Below are positions 1-11,009 of a stretch of 64,000 nt of DNA, one piece after another (the first letter of the stretch is position 1; each line of letters begins with the position of its first letter). Origin of the DNA: Theobroma cacao (lineage: Eukaryota > Streptophyta > Magnoliopsida > Malvales > Malvaceae). The notes under the pieces were generated by a model, which saw only the letters and a list, made by a program, of their open reading frames with translations, was not told the origin of the DNA and made no database searches. The stretch covers positions 17,854,128 to 17,918,127 of the forward strand of contig NC_030859.1 of the NCBI RefSeq assembly GCF_000208745.1. Direction: 5' to 3'. Both the position numbers and the translations under genes were made by a program.

Positions 1-1804
1 GAAGAGTAAGTTCCGTCCGAAAACCCACCAGCTCAAGACATTGGAAACCAAAGGGATGATCCACCTTATCCCCCAAGGTTCACTCCACCACATGCCCAAA
101 CCTCTCAAAGGGTCCACCCTCAAGCAATGCCATCCGTTTATTACAATGCACCACCCCTGATGGGCCATCAACCGACTCATGGGCAATTTGGGCCGTATTC
201 TGGGATAAATCCTGCTGAGCCAATACACGTTCCAGATTTAGACGATCCAAAAGAGTAAAAGAAACTAAGAAAGGAGTCATCACAAACAGGAAAAAATGAA
301 AAAGATAAAAAAAAAATACGATTTGTTGGAAGAGCATCTTCGTGCTATCGAAGGAGTTGATAGGTTCGGTACCATGGATGCAACCGAACTATGCTTAGTG
401 CCTGATGTATTGATCCCGGCCAAGTTCAAAGTTCTATAATTTGAAAAATATGACGGAACAAAGTGTCCCATGACACATATTACTATGTATTATCGAAAGA
501 TGGCTGCACAATCTCATGATGACAAGCTACTAATCCATTTTTTTTAAGACAGCTTGACTAGGTCAGCTGCTCGGTGGTACATACAGCTAGATTGAAATCG
601 TATTAAGACTTGGAAAGATCTAGCAAGAGCCTTCATAGCCCAATACAAGCATGTGGCTGAATTAGCCCCTGATCGGTTGTCATTGCAGACTATGGAAAAG
701 AAGCAAAGTGAGAGCTTCAAGGAATATGCCCAAAGGTGGAGGGATACAGCAGCACAAGTTCAGCCACCTCTCACTGATAAGGAAATGACTGTGTTATTCA
801 TAAACACACTCCGAGCTCTATTTTACGAACGCTTGATCGGTAGCGCCACGAAAAACTTTACGAATTTGGTCTTATATGGAGAAATAATAGAAGGAGCAAT
901 CAAAAGTGGAAAAATTGAAAGGCAAGAGGTTGCTAGCTCAAAGAAAGAGAGTATGCCCAAGAGAAAAGAAGGAGATGTACAAGTAGTGGCCCATGATAGA
1001 CAACAGACCCACAACTTTAACCCATATTACCCGTACCCCCCATACTAACCCTTCTATCCGAAAATAGGCAACATCGCACAAAACCCATATGTATACCAAC
1101 CTACCCCACAACCAACGTTTCAGACCAATGTTCTCCCACAAGCTCCACCACCAAGACAGGTAACTTCAACCAATAATTCTGGCAATGTTCAAAGAGGATC
1201 TAAAACTACCCTAGAAAAACCAAAGTTTGATCATATTCCAGTCCTTTACACTATATTGTTGCCACAACTCATAGAAAATCGACTCCTTACTCGAACCCCT
1301 TTAGAACCACTCTGACCACCTTTTCGGAAATGTTATGACTTGAATGCGCATTGTGATTACCATTTTGGAATTTAAGGGCACTACACCGAAAATTATACTA
1401 CTTTAAAACATAAAGTCCAAGTGCTCATTAAGGCAGGACTTTTAAATTTTGCCAAAAAGGACAGTTCAAGTGTTGATGGGAATCCTTTACCTAACCATGG
1501 AAGATCGACAGTGAACGCCATACATGAAGAAATGATTCGAATGGTGAAAAAGAGTATTGATGAGATTCAAACGCCAATAGATAAAGTGTTTGAGGCGTTG
1601 TTCAAAATAAATGTCGTAACTCCAGAACCCATAGACACAAAAGAATTGGGGTATGATCTCACTCATTCTTGCAAATTTCATATGGGGGCAGTTAGGCATT
1701 CCATTCAAAATTGTGATGGCTTTCTTTGTAAGTTACAAGAATTGATGGATTTGTCGATAATTGAGTTTTATGATAAGCCGAAGAGAATTTGGTCGGAACC
1801 ATAA
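1..1804 (+). pseudogene. gag of Tat retrotransposon (broken)
   Basis: Capsid-type polyprotein that would build the virus-like particle. Recognisable gag runs in one frame from about 323: a CLVPDVLIPAKFKV segment, then FKEYAQRWRDTAAQVQPPL near 720-770, typical of plant retrotransposon gag (PF03732). A proline-rich stretch follows, with a zinc-knuckle-like segment near 1336-1410 (YDLNAHCDYHF, then GHYTENY) in which the last cysteine position is tyrosine. A second, similar motif (CKFHMGAVRHSIQNC) lies near 1670-1715. In-frame stops occur at 437-439, 545-547, 593-595 and 1046-1048, and further on near 1312 and 1371. The frame is left at about 1790. The 1-322 stretch is the degraded proline/glutamine-rich N-terminal part. 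Confidence 0.8.
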
Positions 1805-3345
1805 ATGAAGACACCCCAGCTGAAGTGGCATCAAGTTCATTCGGGGCGAACAAACCTAAACCTCTCACCATCTTCTATGAAGAAAACAGGAGCTCAATGA
1901 ATGATACATCCCCTACTATGATCAGAAGTGGTATCACCATCGAAGTCCCCAGCCCGTTCCCTTATAAAAGCGATAAGGCTATCCCTTGGAATTATAAGTG
2001 TAGTATTTTGGGCATAACTTCATCTGCCCTCCAAGCGTCTTCTGAAGATCTAACTGGTTGCTTCGAATAATGAGGTCAAAAGACCTGTTATTGAGAAAAA
2101 AGTAGGTGAATTTCTCAAATTTATCAAACACAGTGAGTACAGTGTGGTAGAATAATTAACTAGAATGCTTGCTCGCATCTCACTTTTGTCCTTGCTTTTG
2201 AATTCGGAAGCACACAAGAACGCGCTACTTAAAGTTTGAACCAAGCTTATGTGGCACAAGATATATCAGTGGAAAAATTGGACCACATCGTGGGGAACAT
2301 TACAGTGGGGAACTTCATTGCCTTTAATGATGAAGAAATTCCATCGGGTGGTCGGGGAAGTAACAAAGCTCTGCACATTACCATCAAATGCAAGGACTAT
2401 GCCGTACCTAGGGTCTTGGTCGACAATGGTTTAGCTTTAAATGTCATGCCTCGCTCTACCTTAACCAAGTTGCCAGTAGATGTATCATATATGAGAACCA
2501 GCCACATGGTTGTAAGGGCCTTCGACGGGACTACAAAGGAGGTGGTAGGAGACATTAAACTACCGATAAAAATTAGCCCTTGCATTTTTTAGGTCCAATT
2601 TCAAGTCATGGACATTGTCCCGTCTTACAATTGCTTATTAGGATGTCCATGGATTCATATGGCAGGAGCCATACCATATTCCCTTCATCAAAAAGTTAAA
2701 TTCATAGCTGAAGGCCAACTGATTAGTGTATCTGCGGAGGAAGACATACTGGTTATTCAACCATCATCCGCTCCCTATGTAGAGGCGGCAGAAGAAGTCC
2801 CAGAATGCTCTTTCAAATCTTTTGAATTTGTTAATGCTCTTTATGTGGGGGAAAAAAAAGTGATACCGACTCTTCGTTTGTCAGTAGCAACTAAAATGGG
2901 GGTTAAGCAGACAGTGGGTAAAGGATGTCGTGCCGGTTTGGGGTTAAGAAAGAATTTACAAGGAATTAACCGTCCTCTGACTCCAATAAAGAATGAAGAA
3001 AGGTTTGGTTTGGGGTACAAGCCTACCAAAGAAGAGAGAAGGAAATTGGCAGCTCGAAAGAAGGTTAAAAAGATGGCTCAACTTGAGGGAAAGAAAGAAG
3101 AATTTGGGAAACAGACAATTTCGCACTTATATGAGACTTTTCGCTCTGCAGGTTTCATTCACCCCGAAGCACCAACAAAGGTCAATCAGGTTCTACGGAT
3201 GTTTGATGAGCTATCAATCCATATGATCAAAGATGAAAAACCTAACGAAAAGATCCCTGTGGTGTATCCAATACTGCTAGGAGATGAGCTAAGCGATTGG
3301 ACAGCCACAGAATTGGCCATCATCTTTAAGTCTTTGGAAATGTAA
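1789..3345 (+). pseudogene. Aspartic protease and G-patch region of Tat element (broken)
   Basis: Retropepsin-like protease that would process the Gag-Pol polyprotein. The active-site region reads VLVDNGLALNVMP at about 2413-2450. DNG in place of DTG/DSG is usual in this lineage. After the protease comes a glycine-rich G-patch-like segment (GKGCRAGLGLRKNLQG, about 2917-2964), then a basic stretch rich in lysine. Defects: a frame change near 1790, a stop near 2151, a one-base loss near 2233 that changes frame, and a TAG at 2590-2592 in the middle of the protease fold. The ORF ends in TAA at 3343-3345, directly on the putative intron donor described in the next entry. Confidence 0.82.
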
Positions 3346-3553
3346 TGAACAATTTCATCTAAATGCCTATGCCTAAGGGTGTTAAGAGTAATTTCTTGTT
3401 TAAGTAGGGCTTTCTATTACCTTCATCATTTAAATAAATGATAATGCATAATGTGTTTCATAATTCATCAACATTTTTGCATATTTCCTTTCATCTATTC
3501 TTTTAGCCAATAAATACTTGCCCATACACGTGTCCAATTTTACCTGTTTGTAG
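3342..3553 (+). other. Putative intron between protease and RT (Ogre-like)
   Basis: A 212-bp AT-rich non-coding gap separates the protease/G-patch ORF from the RT ORF. It starts with a plausible donor (AAAT|GTAATG) and ends with a pyrimidine-rich acceptor (CCTGTTTGTAG|GT). Joining the two sides keeps one frame: GAA ATG TCT TTA AAT GAT enters the RT ORF in phase. Ogre retrotransposons are known to splice an intron at this position. The splice itself is inferred; only the sites and the frame match are seen. Confidence 0.55.
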
Positions 3554-4600
3554 GTCTTTAAATGATGAACACGAAGACAATCTAAACAACAATTCGAATA
3601 TCGATTTTGAGATGATTCCGAACGTTGATGAATTGAAAAATGAAGAGGAGGTGGATGACTATGGCTTACCCCCTAATTTGTCGAGAATGTTGAAATTGGA
3701 GGAAAGGGAGATTTTACCTCATCAGGAACTCACAGAAATGATTAACCTCGAAAATGGGGAAGAAAAGAAAGAGGTAAAGATTGACACATTGCTGTCATCT
3801 AATGAACGACAGAAGCTAGAAAAACTGCTCTGCGAATATGTGGATGTGTTTGCTTGGTCATATCAGGACATGCCAGGTCTTAATACTGACATTGTCGTCC
3901 ACAAGTTGCCTTTGAGATCAGACTGGAAGCCTATTAAACAGAAATTGAGAAGAATGAAGCCAGAAATGTTGCTGAAGATTAAAGAAGAAGTAAAGAAGCA
4001 ATTTGACGCTGGTTTCTTGGAGATGGCCAAGTATCCTGAATGGGTAGCTAATATAGTCCCGGTTCCTAAGAAGGATGGAAAAGTTCGAATGTGCATCGAT
4101 TATAGGGATTTGAATAGAGCGAGTCCAAATGATAGCATCCCTTTGCCACATATTGATACTCTTATGGACAACACAACAAAGCATGCTTTATTCTCATTTA
4201 TGGATGGTTTTTCCAGTTACAATCAGATCAAGATGGCACCCGAAGATATGGAAAAAATGACGTTCGTAACCATGTGGGGAATGTTTTGTTACAAAGTATG
4301 CCATTTGGATTGAAGAATGCTGGTGCCACCTACCAAAGGGCAATGGTAGCTTTGTTTCACGATATGATGCATAAAGAGATAAAGGTATATGTGGATGACA
4401 TGATTGCAAAATCTCATACTGTCAATCTCAAGAAGCTGTTCGAGAGATTGCGAAAGTTTCAGCTCAAGTTGAATCCTGCAAAATGCACTTTTGGTGTAAC
4501 TTATGAGAAATTGTTGGGGTTCATAGTAAGTGAAAAAGGAATCGAAGTGGACCCGGATAAGATACGAGTTATTCAAGAGCTGCCACCTCCCAAAACGTAA
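3554..4600 (+). pseudogene. Reverse transcriptase of Tat element (broken)
   Basis: Copies the element RNA into DNA. The acidic linker is followed by RT fingers and palm: the KQKLRRMKPEM segment, VPKKDGKVRMCIDYRDLN near 4065-4120, FMDGFSSYNQIKMAPEDMEK, MPFGLKNAGATYQRAM, and the catalytic YVDDM at about 4388-4402. Between GMFCYK and MPFGLK a one-base loss at about 4296 shifts the frame. A few residues appear to be missing just after IAKSHT (near 4420), and TAA at 4598-4600 interrupts the thumb. The rest of the domain is close to family norm, so the element probably died recently in evolutionary terms. Confidence 0.9.
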
Positions 4601-4606
4601 AAAGAA

Positions 4607-5650
4607 GTGAAAGGATTTTTAGGGAGGTTGAATTACATTACTCGATTTATATCCCAGCTCACCTGTAAATGTGATCCATTCTTCAAGCTGCTTCGAAAAC
4701 GAGACCCAGGAGAGTGGAATGAAGAATGTCAAATAGCCTTTGATAAAATCAAAGAATATCTCAAAAATCCACCGGTGTTGGTGCCACCGACGGTTGAAAA
4801 ACCTCTTATTTTGTATTTGACTGTGAACAAGAATTCTATGAGATGTGTACTGGGACAACATGATGGAACTGGGAAGAAAGAACAGGCCATATATTACTTA
4901 AGCAAGAAATTCATGGAGTATGAGTCCAAATACTCTACGCTCGAAAAGATGTGTTGTGCGTTAGCATGGATTGCCCAGAGGCTCCGACAATATATGTTGT
5001 ATCACACAACATGGTTGGTGGCGAAATTAGAGCCCATCAAGTATATTTTTGAAAAACCCTTTCTGTCTGGAAGAATAGCTCGATGGCAAGTGCTATTGTC
5101 TGAGTATGATATTGTGTATCTGTCCCAAAAATCAATTAAAGGGAGCGCCATCGCTGATTTCCTCGCAGATCGAGCTAATGAGGATTATGAATCTGTAAGT
5201 TTCGATTTTCGAGATGAAGATTTGATGGTCGTCTTGCACATAGAAAAAAAAGGTCCCAACGAACTTAATCCATGGAAGATGTATTTTGATGGAGCAGCCA
5301 ATGCTCTAGGGCATGAAATTGGGGCAGTGTTGATTTCTCCAAATGGAAAGTACTATCCAGCCACAACGAGATTGAATTTCAATTGTACTAATAATATAGC
5401 AGAGTATGAGGCATTGGTAATGGGATTACAAGCAGCAATCAAGATGAGGGTCGGCGCGATAGAGGTTTACGAAGATTCAGCTTTGGTGATATGTCAAATG
5501 AGAGGCGAATGGGAAACTAGAGATTCTAAACTAGTTCCATATAAAAAACTAATTATAGAATTAAACAAACAGTTCAAGGAAATCAGCTTTAACCATTTGC
5601 CTTGAGAAGAAAATCATATTGTTGATGCTTTGGCCACTTTCGCAGCAATG
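4607..5650 (+). pseudogene. Dual RNase H region (RH plus archaeal-type aRH) of Tat element
   Basis: The first RNase H follows RT directly (VKGFLGRLNYITRF, then LGQHDGTGKKEQAIYYLSKK near 4840-4910) and ends around ADFLADRA. A second, separate RNase H starts at WKMYFDGAAN near 5272. It keeps the four acidic positions expected of the archaeal-type enzyme: FDGA, AEYEAL, YEDSALV and, past the stop, VDALAT. Such a duplicated RNase H is diagnostic for the Tat lineage. A TGA at 5603-5605 separates the third and fourth acidic positions. The flanking residues suggest it was an arginine codon (CGA to TGA). Confidence 0.85.
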
Positions 5651-6966
5651 TTCAAAATAAAAGAAGTGGCTGATGTACGCCTTTTTGATTTAGAAGTCCG
5701 TGAAATCTCCGCACACTACTTGAATGTCGAGGAAGAGGTTGATGGTAAGCCGTGGTATCATGATATCATGCAATACATCAAGCACCAGGCATATCTTGAG
5801 AATGCCACGGACAATGACAAACGAACTCTTAAAAGACTAGCAATGGGTTTCTTCCTTAGCGGAGAAGTACTATACAAAAGAAGTCAGGATCAAGTACTTT
5901 TGAGATGTGTGGATGCTACTGAGGCCAACAAAATAATGGAAGAAGTTCACAAAGGAACTTGTGGAGCTCACGCTAATGGACATATGTTGGTCAGACAAAT
6001 TATGAGAGCTGGATATTATTGGTTGACATTGGAATCAGATTGCATAAACTTCGTTCGAAGGTGCCACAAGTGTCAGATTTATGCAGATAGGATCCATGCT
6101 CCATCAGCCCCATTGCACATTTTCACGGCGCATTGGCCATTTTCAATGTGGGGAATGGATGTGATTGGGCTTATTACACCAAAAGCCTCAAATGGATATT
6201 GATTCATATTGGTGGCCATTGATTATTTCATGAAATGGGTAGAAGCAGCTTCTTATGCCAATGTGACACGAAAGGTGGTGTGTAAGTTCATCCAAAGGGA
6301 GATCATATGTCGGTATGGGCTACCGAAAAGGATCATTACTGATAATGCAAGCAATTTGAATGGTGCCATGGTGAAGGAGGTTTACGCTAAATTCAAGATC
6401 AAGCATCATAACTCGACAACTTACCGTTCGAAGATGAACGGAGCGGTAGAGGCAGCCAACAAAAATATCAAAAAAATTGTCAAAAAGTTGACTGAAGTTT
6501 ATAAAGACTGGCATGAGAAACTTCCTTTTGCCTTGCATGCATATCAAACTTTTGTGCGTACCTCCACCGAGGTAACTCCGTACTCATTAGTATATGGTAC
6601 AGAAGCAGTTCTACCTGTTGAAGTAGAAATCCCATCATTGAGGGTGTTGATGGAAACAGAATTGGAAGATGCTGAGTGGGTCCGCTTCCGCTACGAGCAA
6701 TTGAATTTGATTGAGGAGAAAAGGCTTGCAGCTCTTTGTCATGGCCAAATGTACCAACGAAGGATGATGTGAGCATATGAGAAAAAAGTTCGTCCCAAGC
6801 AGTTCCGAGAAAGAGAGTTGGTTCTCAAGAGAATCCTCCTTAATCAGATCGATTTTCGAAAAAAATGGAGGCTTTTTCAAGAGGAGCTTTGATTTTGGCT
6901 GACATGGATGGGGAGGATTTGCCTAATCCGATAAATGCGGATGCGGTGAAGAAGTACTATGCTTAA
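5651..6966 (+). pseudogene. Integrase of Tat element (broken)
   Basis: Would insert the cDNA into the genome. The N-terminal HHCC zinc-binding part is visible (GAHANGHMLVRQI, then RRCHKCQ near 6059-6080). The core has WGMDVIG near 6150, ITDNASN near 6335 and GAVEAANKN near 6440. The spacing of the last two acidic residues is exactly 35, the DD35E arrangement. The C-terminal part ends at DAVKKYYA with TAA at 6964-6966. Defects: TGA at 6200-6202, TGA at 6770-6772 and a small deletion near 6860-6890. Both TGA codons sit where family members carry arginine, consistent with deaminated CGA. Confidence 0.87.
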
Positions 6967-7888
6967 AAAAAAACGGAAGGGGTTCGTGCTGAAAACTTGA
7001 AAAGGGCAACTCGTACCTAAAGGAGGAGGCTCATGCTGAAAACCCGAAAAGGGCGGCTTGAGGTCAAAAAGCAGGAAGTTAGAATGAAATTTAAAGATAT
7101 CAGCCTAAATGGAACACAAAATTGAGGTAGAAATACACTATAAATGGAGCTCCACAATTTCGCAAAATAGGGGAAGTTAGGGAGTCTACAATCTACATAT
7201 TTGCTCAAAGTATCAATCAAGGACAATTCTTGAAATCAAATATCATATTGTTTTCTCTGAATGGTCTGAGTGTTCATCACTTAAAGATCTAATGTTTGCT
7301 CTATAAATTCTCTTTGCCTTGAATTATTTGATTTCTCATATATGAAATTCTCCTTCGCCTCTTTATTTTAACCCTTTCATTATTTACCATCCCATGATTC
7401 ACATAGTGATTGTCATAGAAATGAATGATGACTGGTAAAAACAATAAACTAATTAAGTAAGAAAATACACTCATTGTTCAGCAAAAGACTTAATGATGAG
7501 GAAAAGGAATGGCAGAGCCTTGAACCTAAGGCAAAGTCAAATGTCAAAAAAGAGGGTGCTTAGCGAAAATTTGGAGTTACCTAAAGCCTCAAGAAGGAAA
7601 GTAAACAGGCAAAGAAGATCGAAAGTTATAGTGAAAAATCGGATGAAGCAAGAGAAGGGTCTTAGAACCTTAATGAATCATAAACATGAAAACATTTCAT
7701 CATTTCAATCACGCATACATGCCTAGCCAAACACAGTCATTTTCAAAACAAGAATCCAAATTAATTTATGTCTCAAGCTTCGAAAGTAGGAATCCACCTG
7801 GCCTAAAATGTTGAGGTTGTAGAACTTTGATAAAAAGATTTGAGTTTTTCATTGTGAAGTTAATCCAATTAAGTTGGCATTTATGAAT
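6967..7888 (+). other. 3' untranslated part of Tat element, no gene
   Basis: About 0.9 kb follows the integrase. It includes two similar short GGCTC/GTGCTGAAAAC...AAAAGGGC blocks near 6979-7060. A lysine/arginine-rich open frame at 7493-7726 has no recognisable domain and lies where Tat elements are non-coding, so it is not called a gene. Confidence 0.6.
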
Positions 7889-8560
7889 TAAATAGAACCT
7901 GTTTTGAGATAGGTCGAGCCTAGATTAAGTTTGAGAATTTTAATCTTGAAATCGAACTTGTTTGTGAGATAGGTCATGCCTAAATTAAGTTTAGGGATTT
8001 CAATTTTGTTTAAATCGAACCTGTTGTGAGATAGGTCGAGCCTAGATTAAGCCTAGGAATTTCAATTTTTAAATCGAACCTGTTGTGAGATAGGTCGAGC
8101 CTAGATTAAGTCTAGGAATTTCAATTTTAAATTGAACCTGTTGTGAGATAGGTCGAACCTAGATCAAGTTTAGGAATTTTAATTTTTTAAATCGAACCTG
8201 TTTGTGAGATGGATCGAGCCTAAGTCAAGTCTAGGAATTTTAATTTTTAAATCGAACATGTTGTGAGATAGGTTGAGCCTAGATTAAGTCTAGGAATTTT
8301 AATTTTTAAATTGAACCTGTTGTGAGATAGGTCAAGCCTAAATTAAGTTTAGGAATTTTAATTTTGTTTAAATCAAACCTATTATGAGATAGGTCGAGCC
8401 TAGATGAAGTCTAGGAATTTTAATCGAATTTGTTCTAATATGGGTCAAGCCTAGATCAAGTTTAGCAATTTCAATTTTGCTTAAATCGAACTTTTTTTTA
8501 GATAAGTTAAGCTTAGATCGAATTGATTAAATCAACTGGCTTCGAGATAAGTCAAATGTG
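7889..8560 (+). repeat. Tandem repeat array, about 59-63 bp unit, 11-12 copies
   Basis: Each unit carries TGTGAGATAGGTCGAGCCT, then AGATTAAGTCTAGGAATT, then a T-run and AAATCGAACC. Units drift gradually and decay at the right end. The array sits between the integrase stop and the polypurine tract. Tandem repeats in this hypervariable 3' UTR are a known property of Tat-lineage elements and a recognised source of plant satellites. Confidence 0.88.
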
Positions 8561-8602
8561 GTGTCTACGTCTTTACACTATTTTTTATTCTCAAGAATGC
8601 AC

Positions 8603-8615
8603 AAAGAGGGGCAAC
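8603..8615 (+). other. Polypurine tract of Tat element
   Basis: AAAGAGGGGCAAC lies immediately before the LTR start TGTAGACACC. This is the plus-strand DNA priming site in LTR elements. Confidence 0.8.
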
Positions 8616-11009
8616 TGTAGACACCTCTAAAATAAAAAATGATAATAAAATATAAAATATAAAATAAAATAAAATATATAAAAAAAAAGAGGAATAGCCC
8701 CAACCACCATGAGTGATGGGGGGCTCTAGCTACCAACTCCTTGGTGCCAGAACCCCATTGCTGGGTTGTCCAAATTTTTGGACAACCCAGCTTTTAAAGA
8801 TTTGCCTGCAAAAAAAGAAATCCGGGGGCAACCTACAAAATCAAAAAATCCCTTGGTGGTATAAAAACCAAAAAAATTGGCAACATCAGAAAAGAGGGAA
8901 CAAAAAAAAAACCAATCGAAAAACAAAGAAAAACCAAGTTCAAACAACCAAAAAAATCACAAATCAGCCATCAAAAATCCTAAACTACCAGCAAGCTACC
9001 CTAGCCACAAGAACAAAAGATCAAAAATCAAAACAAACACAAGACAAAAACAAAAAAAGAGAAAACTAGTCAGATCTGGTGAAGGGGGATTTGGGTGTAA
9101 AGGACAGGTTGATTTTGGAAAGAGAGAGAGAGAGTTGCAAATCTGGGTTCGTCGATCTTCGACGGTGAAGAAGACGGTGGAAGTGATAGCGCCGGTAGAG
9201 AGGGAAGGAACACTTGGGCTGCCGGTTAAAGGCAAGCCATCGATTAAAGGTAAGCCGCTGGCGTAAGGGAAAGGAGAAGGAGAAAGAGAGGGAAGGTTTT
9301 AGAGAGAAGTTAGAGAGGGTGCGCCTAGAGAGAGAAAAAGAAGGCAGAAAATGAGAAGAGAAAGGAAAATAAAGGTTTAAATACTTAGGTTTAGGACCAA
9401 AACGACGTCGTTTTGGTGGATTAAAAGCTACCAAGCAAAGACCCAAAATAGTGCGTTTTGAGCTCAGTCTTGTGGACCTCAGGGAGCAGATCGGGTGTAG
9501 CAGATTTGGGCTTCTACGGGCCATTAAACTGGGCTAATCTGAGCCCAGAAAGGTATAACCCTTCTTTTTGGATTGGGCTTATTTCAATTGATTTTGGGTT
9601 AGCCCATTTTGTTAAATAAATTGTATTTTTTTGTTGTTATGATTTAAACCATATTAGGAAAAGTTATTTATATATACGTATATATATATTATGAATGCTT
9701 CCTTTAATGCTAGAAAAATAAAAAAAAATAATGATAGTAGTAATAAAAAATAATAGTAAAGATGTATAGTTTAGAAGAATATATCTATATATATATATAA
9801 TAAGTAAATAAATAGCAAGAAAATTCATAATAGATTTAGTTTTTTTTTTAAATATAGTAATAATAATAAGTAAATGAGAAGAATAAAAAAGAAAAATGAA
9901 ATGATTATTTGAGAAACTCCACCTAAGAAAGGTAAAGAGTTACCTCTTTTAAGTGAGATCTTTTAGTGCGAAGTCCGAGACGGATTTTTACCGAAGCGTC
10001 GGGATAAATTCGGACTCTAAACTCCAATACCCATTAAGTCAAATAGTCGTTGTTTAAAAAAAATTTTATATAATGTTGCATCCAAACTTAAATTAGTTAA
10101 TTAACTTAAAGAAATATTACTAAATGAAACCAATTTAATCGTAAAAAAAAATTATTAATTAATTGTTTATTTGATAAGTTATATAATCAAGTAAAATATT
10201 AATCAACAACATTAATTAAAGGATATGGATTTAAATAAAAAACAAAAAAATATAAAAAAAAATAATGATAATAATAGTAGAAATAAATAAATAATCCAAA
10301 AAAATGATGACAAAAGAAATATGTAAATAAGGTGATAAAACACATAATTGGATGAATCATGAACTATCTAAGTCAATAAACGTCTGCATGTAGACATCAT
10401 TATTTAATCCTGTCATAGCATGTCACATTTATCTTGCAAATGGTGCGGGAGTTTCGATGATGGGATTTCCCAGAAGAGCTTGTAGAGACGAGTTCTTCCG
10501 ATGATATCTCTAGGTGAGGAAAATTTCGAGACTTCACCAAAGCGTTGGGATGGTCTTCGAATAATTTTCCAATAAAAGATTACCGACCCCATTATTTAAA
10601 ATAAACAAGTCATGACATCATTTTACGCTTGCATCATGCGCATACGTAAAACCAAATAAAAGACTCAGGCAGTCAATTTAATAGAAAATTAGTTAATAAG
10701 CGAGGACTAAATCAAAAGTAGGCTACAATAAGATAACTTAAGATTAAATGGTACCGTTCGCAGAACGGGCGTCACGGAGGTGTTAACCCTTCTCCGTACG
10801 TAACCGTACTCTGGAACCTATCTCTGAAAAATATGGATCAGTTCTCGTTCTATCGACGAACCTAAAATTAATTTAGAACTTCGTTGATTAGAATCGGGTT
10901 AATAGGTGACCAATCACACCTAGATAAAAAAATATTGGTGGCGACTCCTAAACAATATAATTTTTGCCCGCGTCTAGCGGTCGGGTTCTCGGACCAACAC
11001 GTTACGACA
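8616..11009 (+). repeat. 3' LTR of Tat element (about 2.39 kb)
   Basis: Begins TGTAGACACC right after the polypurine tract and appears to end in GTTACGACA. The left partner is outside the window, so the right edge rests on the TG...CA rule and the abrupt change of sequence type. The LTR holds a purine-rich leader (8860-9360), an AT-rich middle (9600-10400), and GC-richer blocks around 9960-10020 and 10740-10830. Open frames at 8713-9266 are low-complexity lysine/glutamine/arginine-rich and are not called. Confidence 0.7.
9396..9417. promoter_or_regulatory. 22-bp perfect palindrome around GACGTC in the LTR
   Basis: The core AAAACGACGTCGTTTT is extended symmetrically by ACC/GGT. The central GACGTC is a classic C-box/CRE-type bZIP target. 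It lies about 0.8 kb into the LTR, some 12 bp after a TATA-like TTTAAATAC. A regulatory role is inferred only. Confidence 0.4.

Larger units (their letters stand above)
1..11009 (+). mobile_element. Ty3/gypsy Tat-lineage (Ogre/Retand-like) LTR retrotransposon, 5' end outside window
   Basis: Domains read in the order gag, aspartic protease with G-patch, RT, RNase H, second archaeal-type RNase H, integrase, tandem-repeat 3' region, polypurine tract, 3' LTR. Two consecutive RNase H domains and a long repeat-bearing 3' untranslated region are known hallmarks of the Tat lineage. The 5' LTR and primer-binding site lie left of the window. The copy is dead: gag and pol carry about ten stops and several frameshifts. 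The LTR appears to end at TTACGACA; the following GATAT would be the target-site duplication, but the left flank is not visible to confirm it. The sequence to the right reads as part of a copia LTR, so this element probably inserted into that LTR. Confidence 0.88.

Noticed and set aside
7493..7726. 77-codon lysine/arginine-rich ORF
   Set aside because: Lies in the Tat 3' untranslated region, is low complexity and has no domain.
7889..8560. Regular repeats resembling a CRISPR array
   Set aside because: The 'spacers' are as conserved as the repeats, so it is a plain tandem array inside a plant retrotransposon.
8713..9524. Overlapping ORFs on both strands of the Tat LTR (129 and 152 codons)
   Set aside because: They come from biased purine/pyrimidine composition in the LTR leader, with no recognisable protein family.
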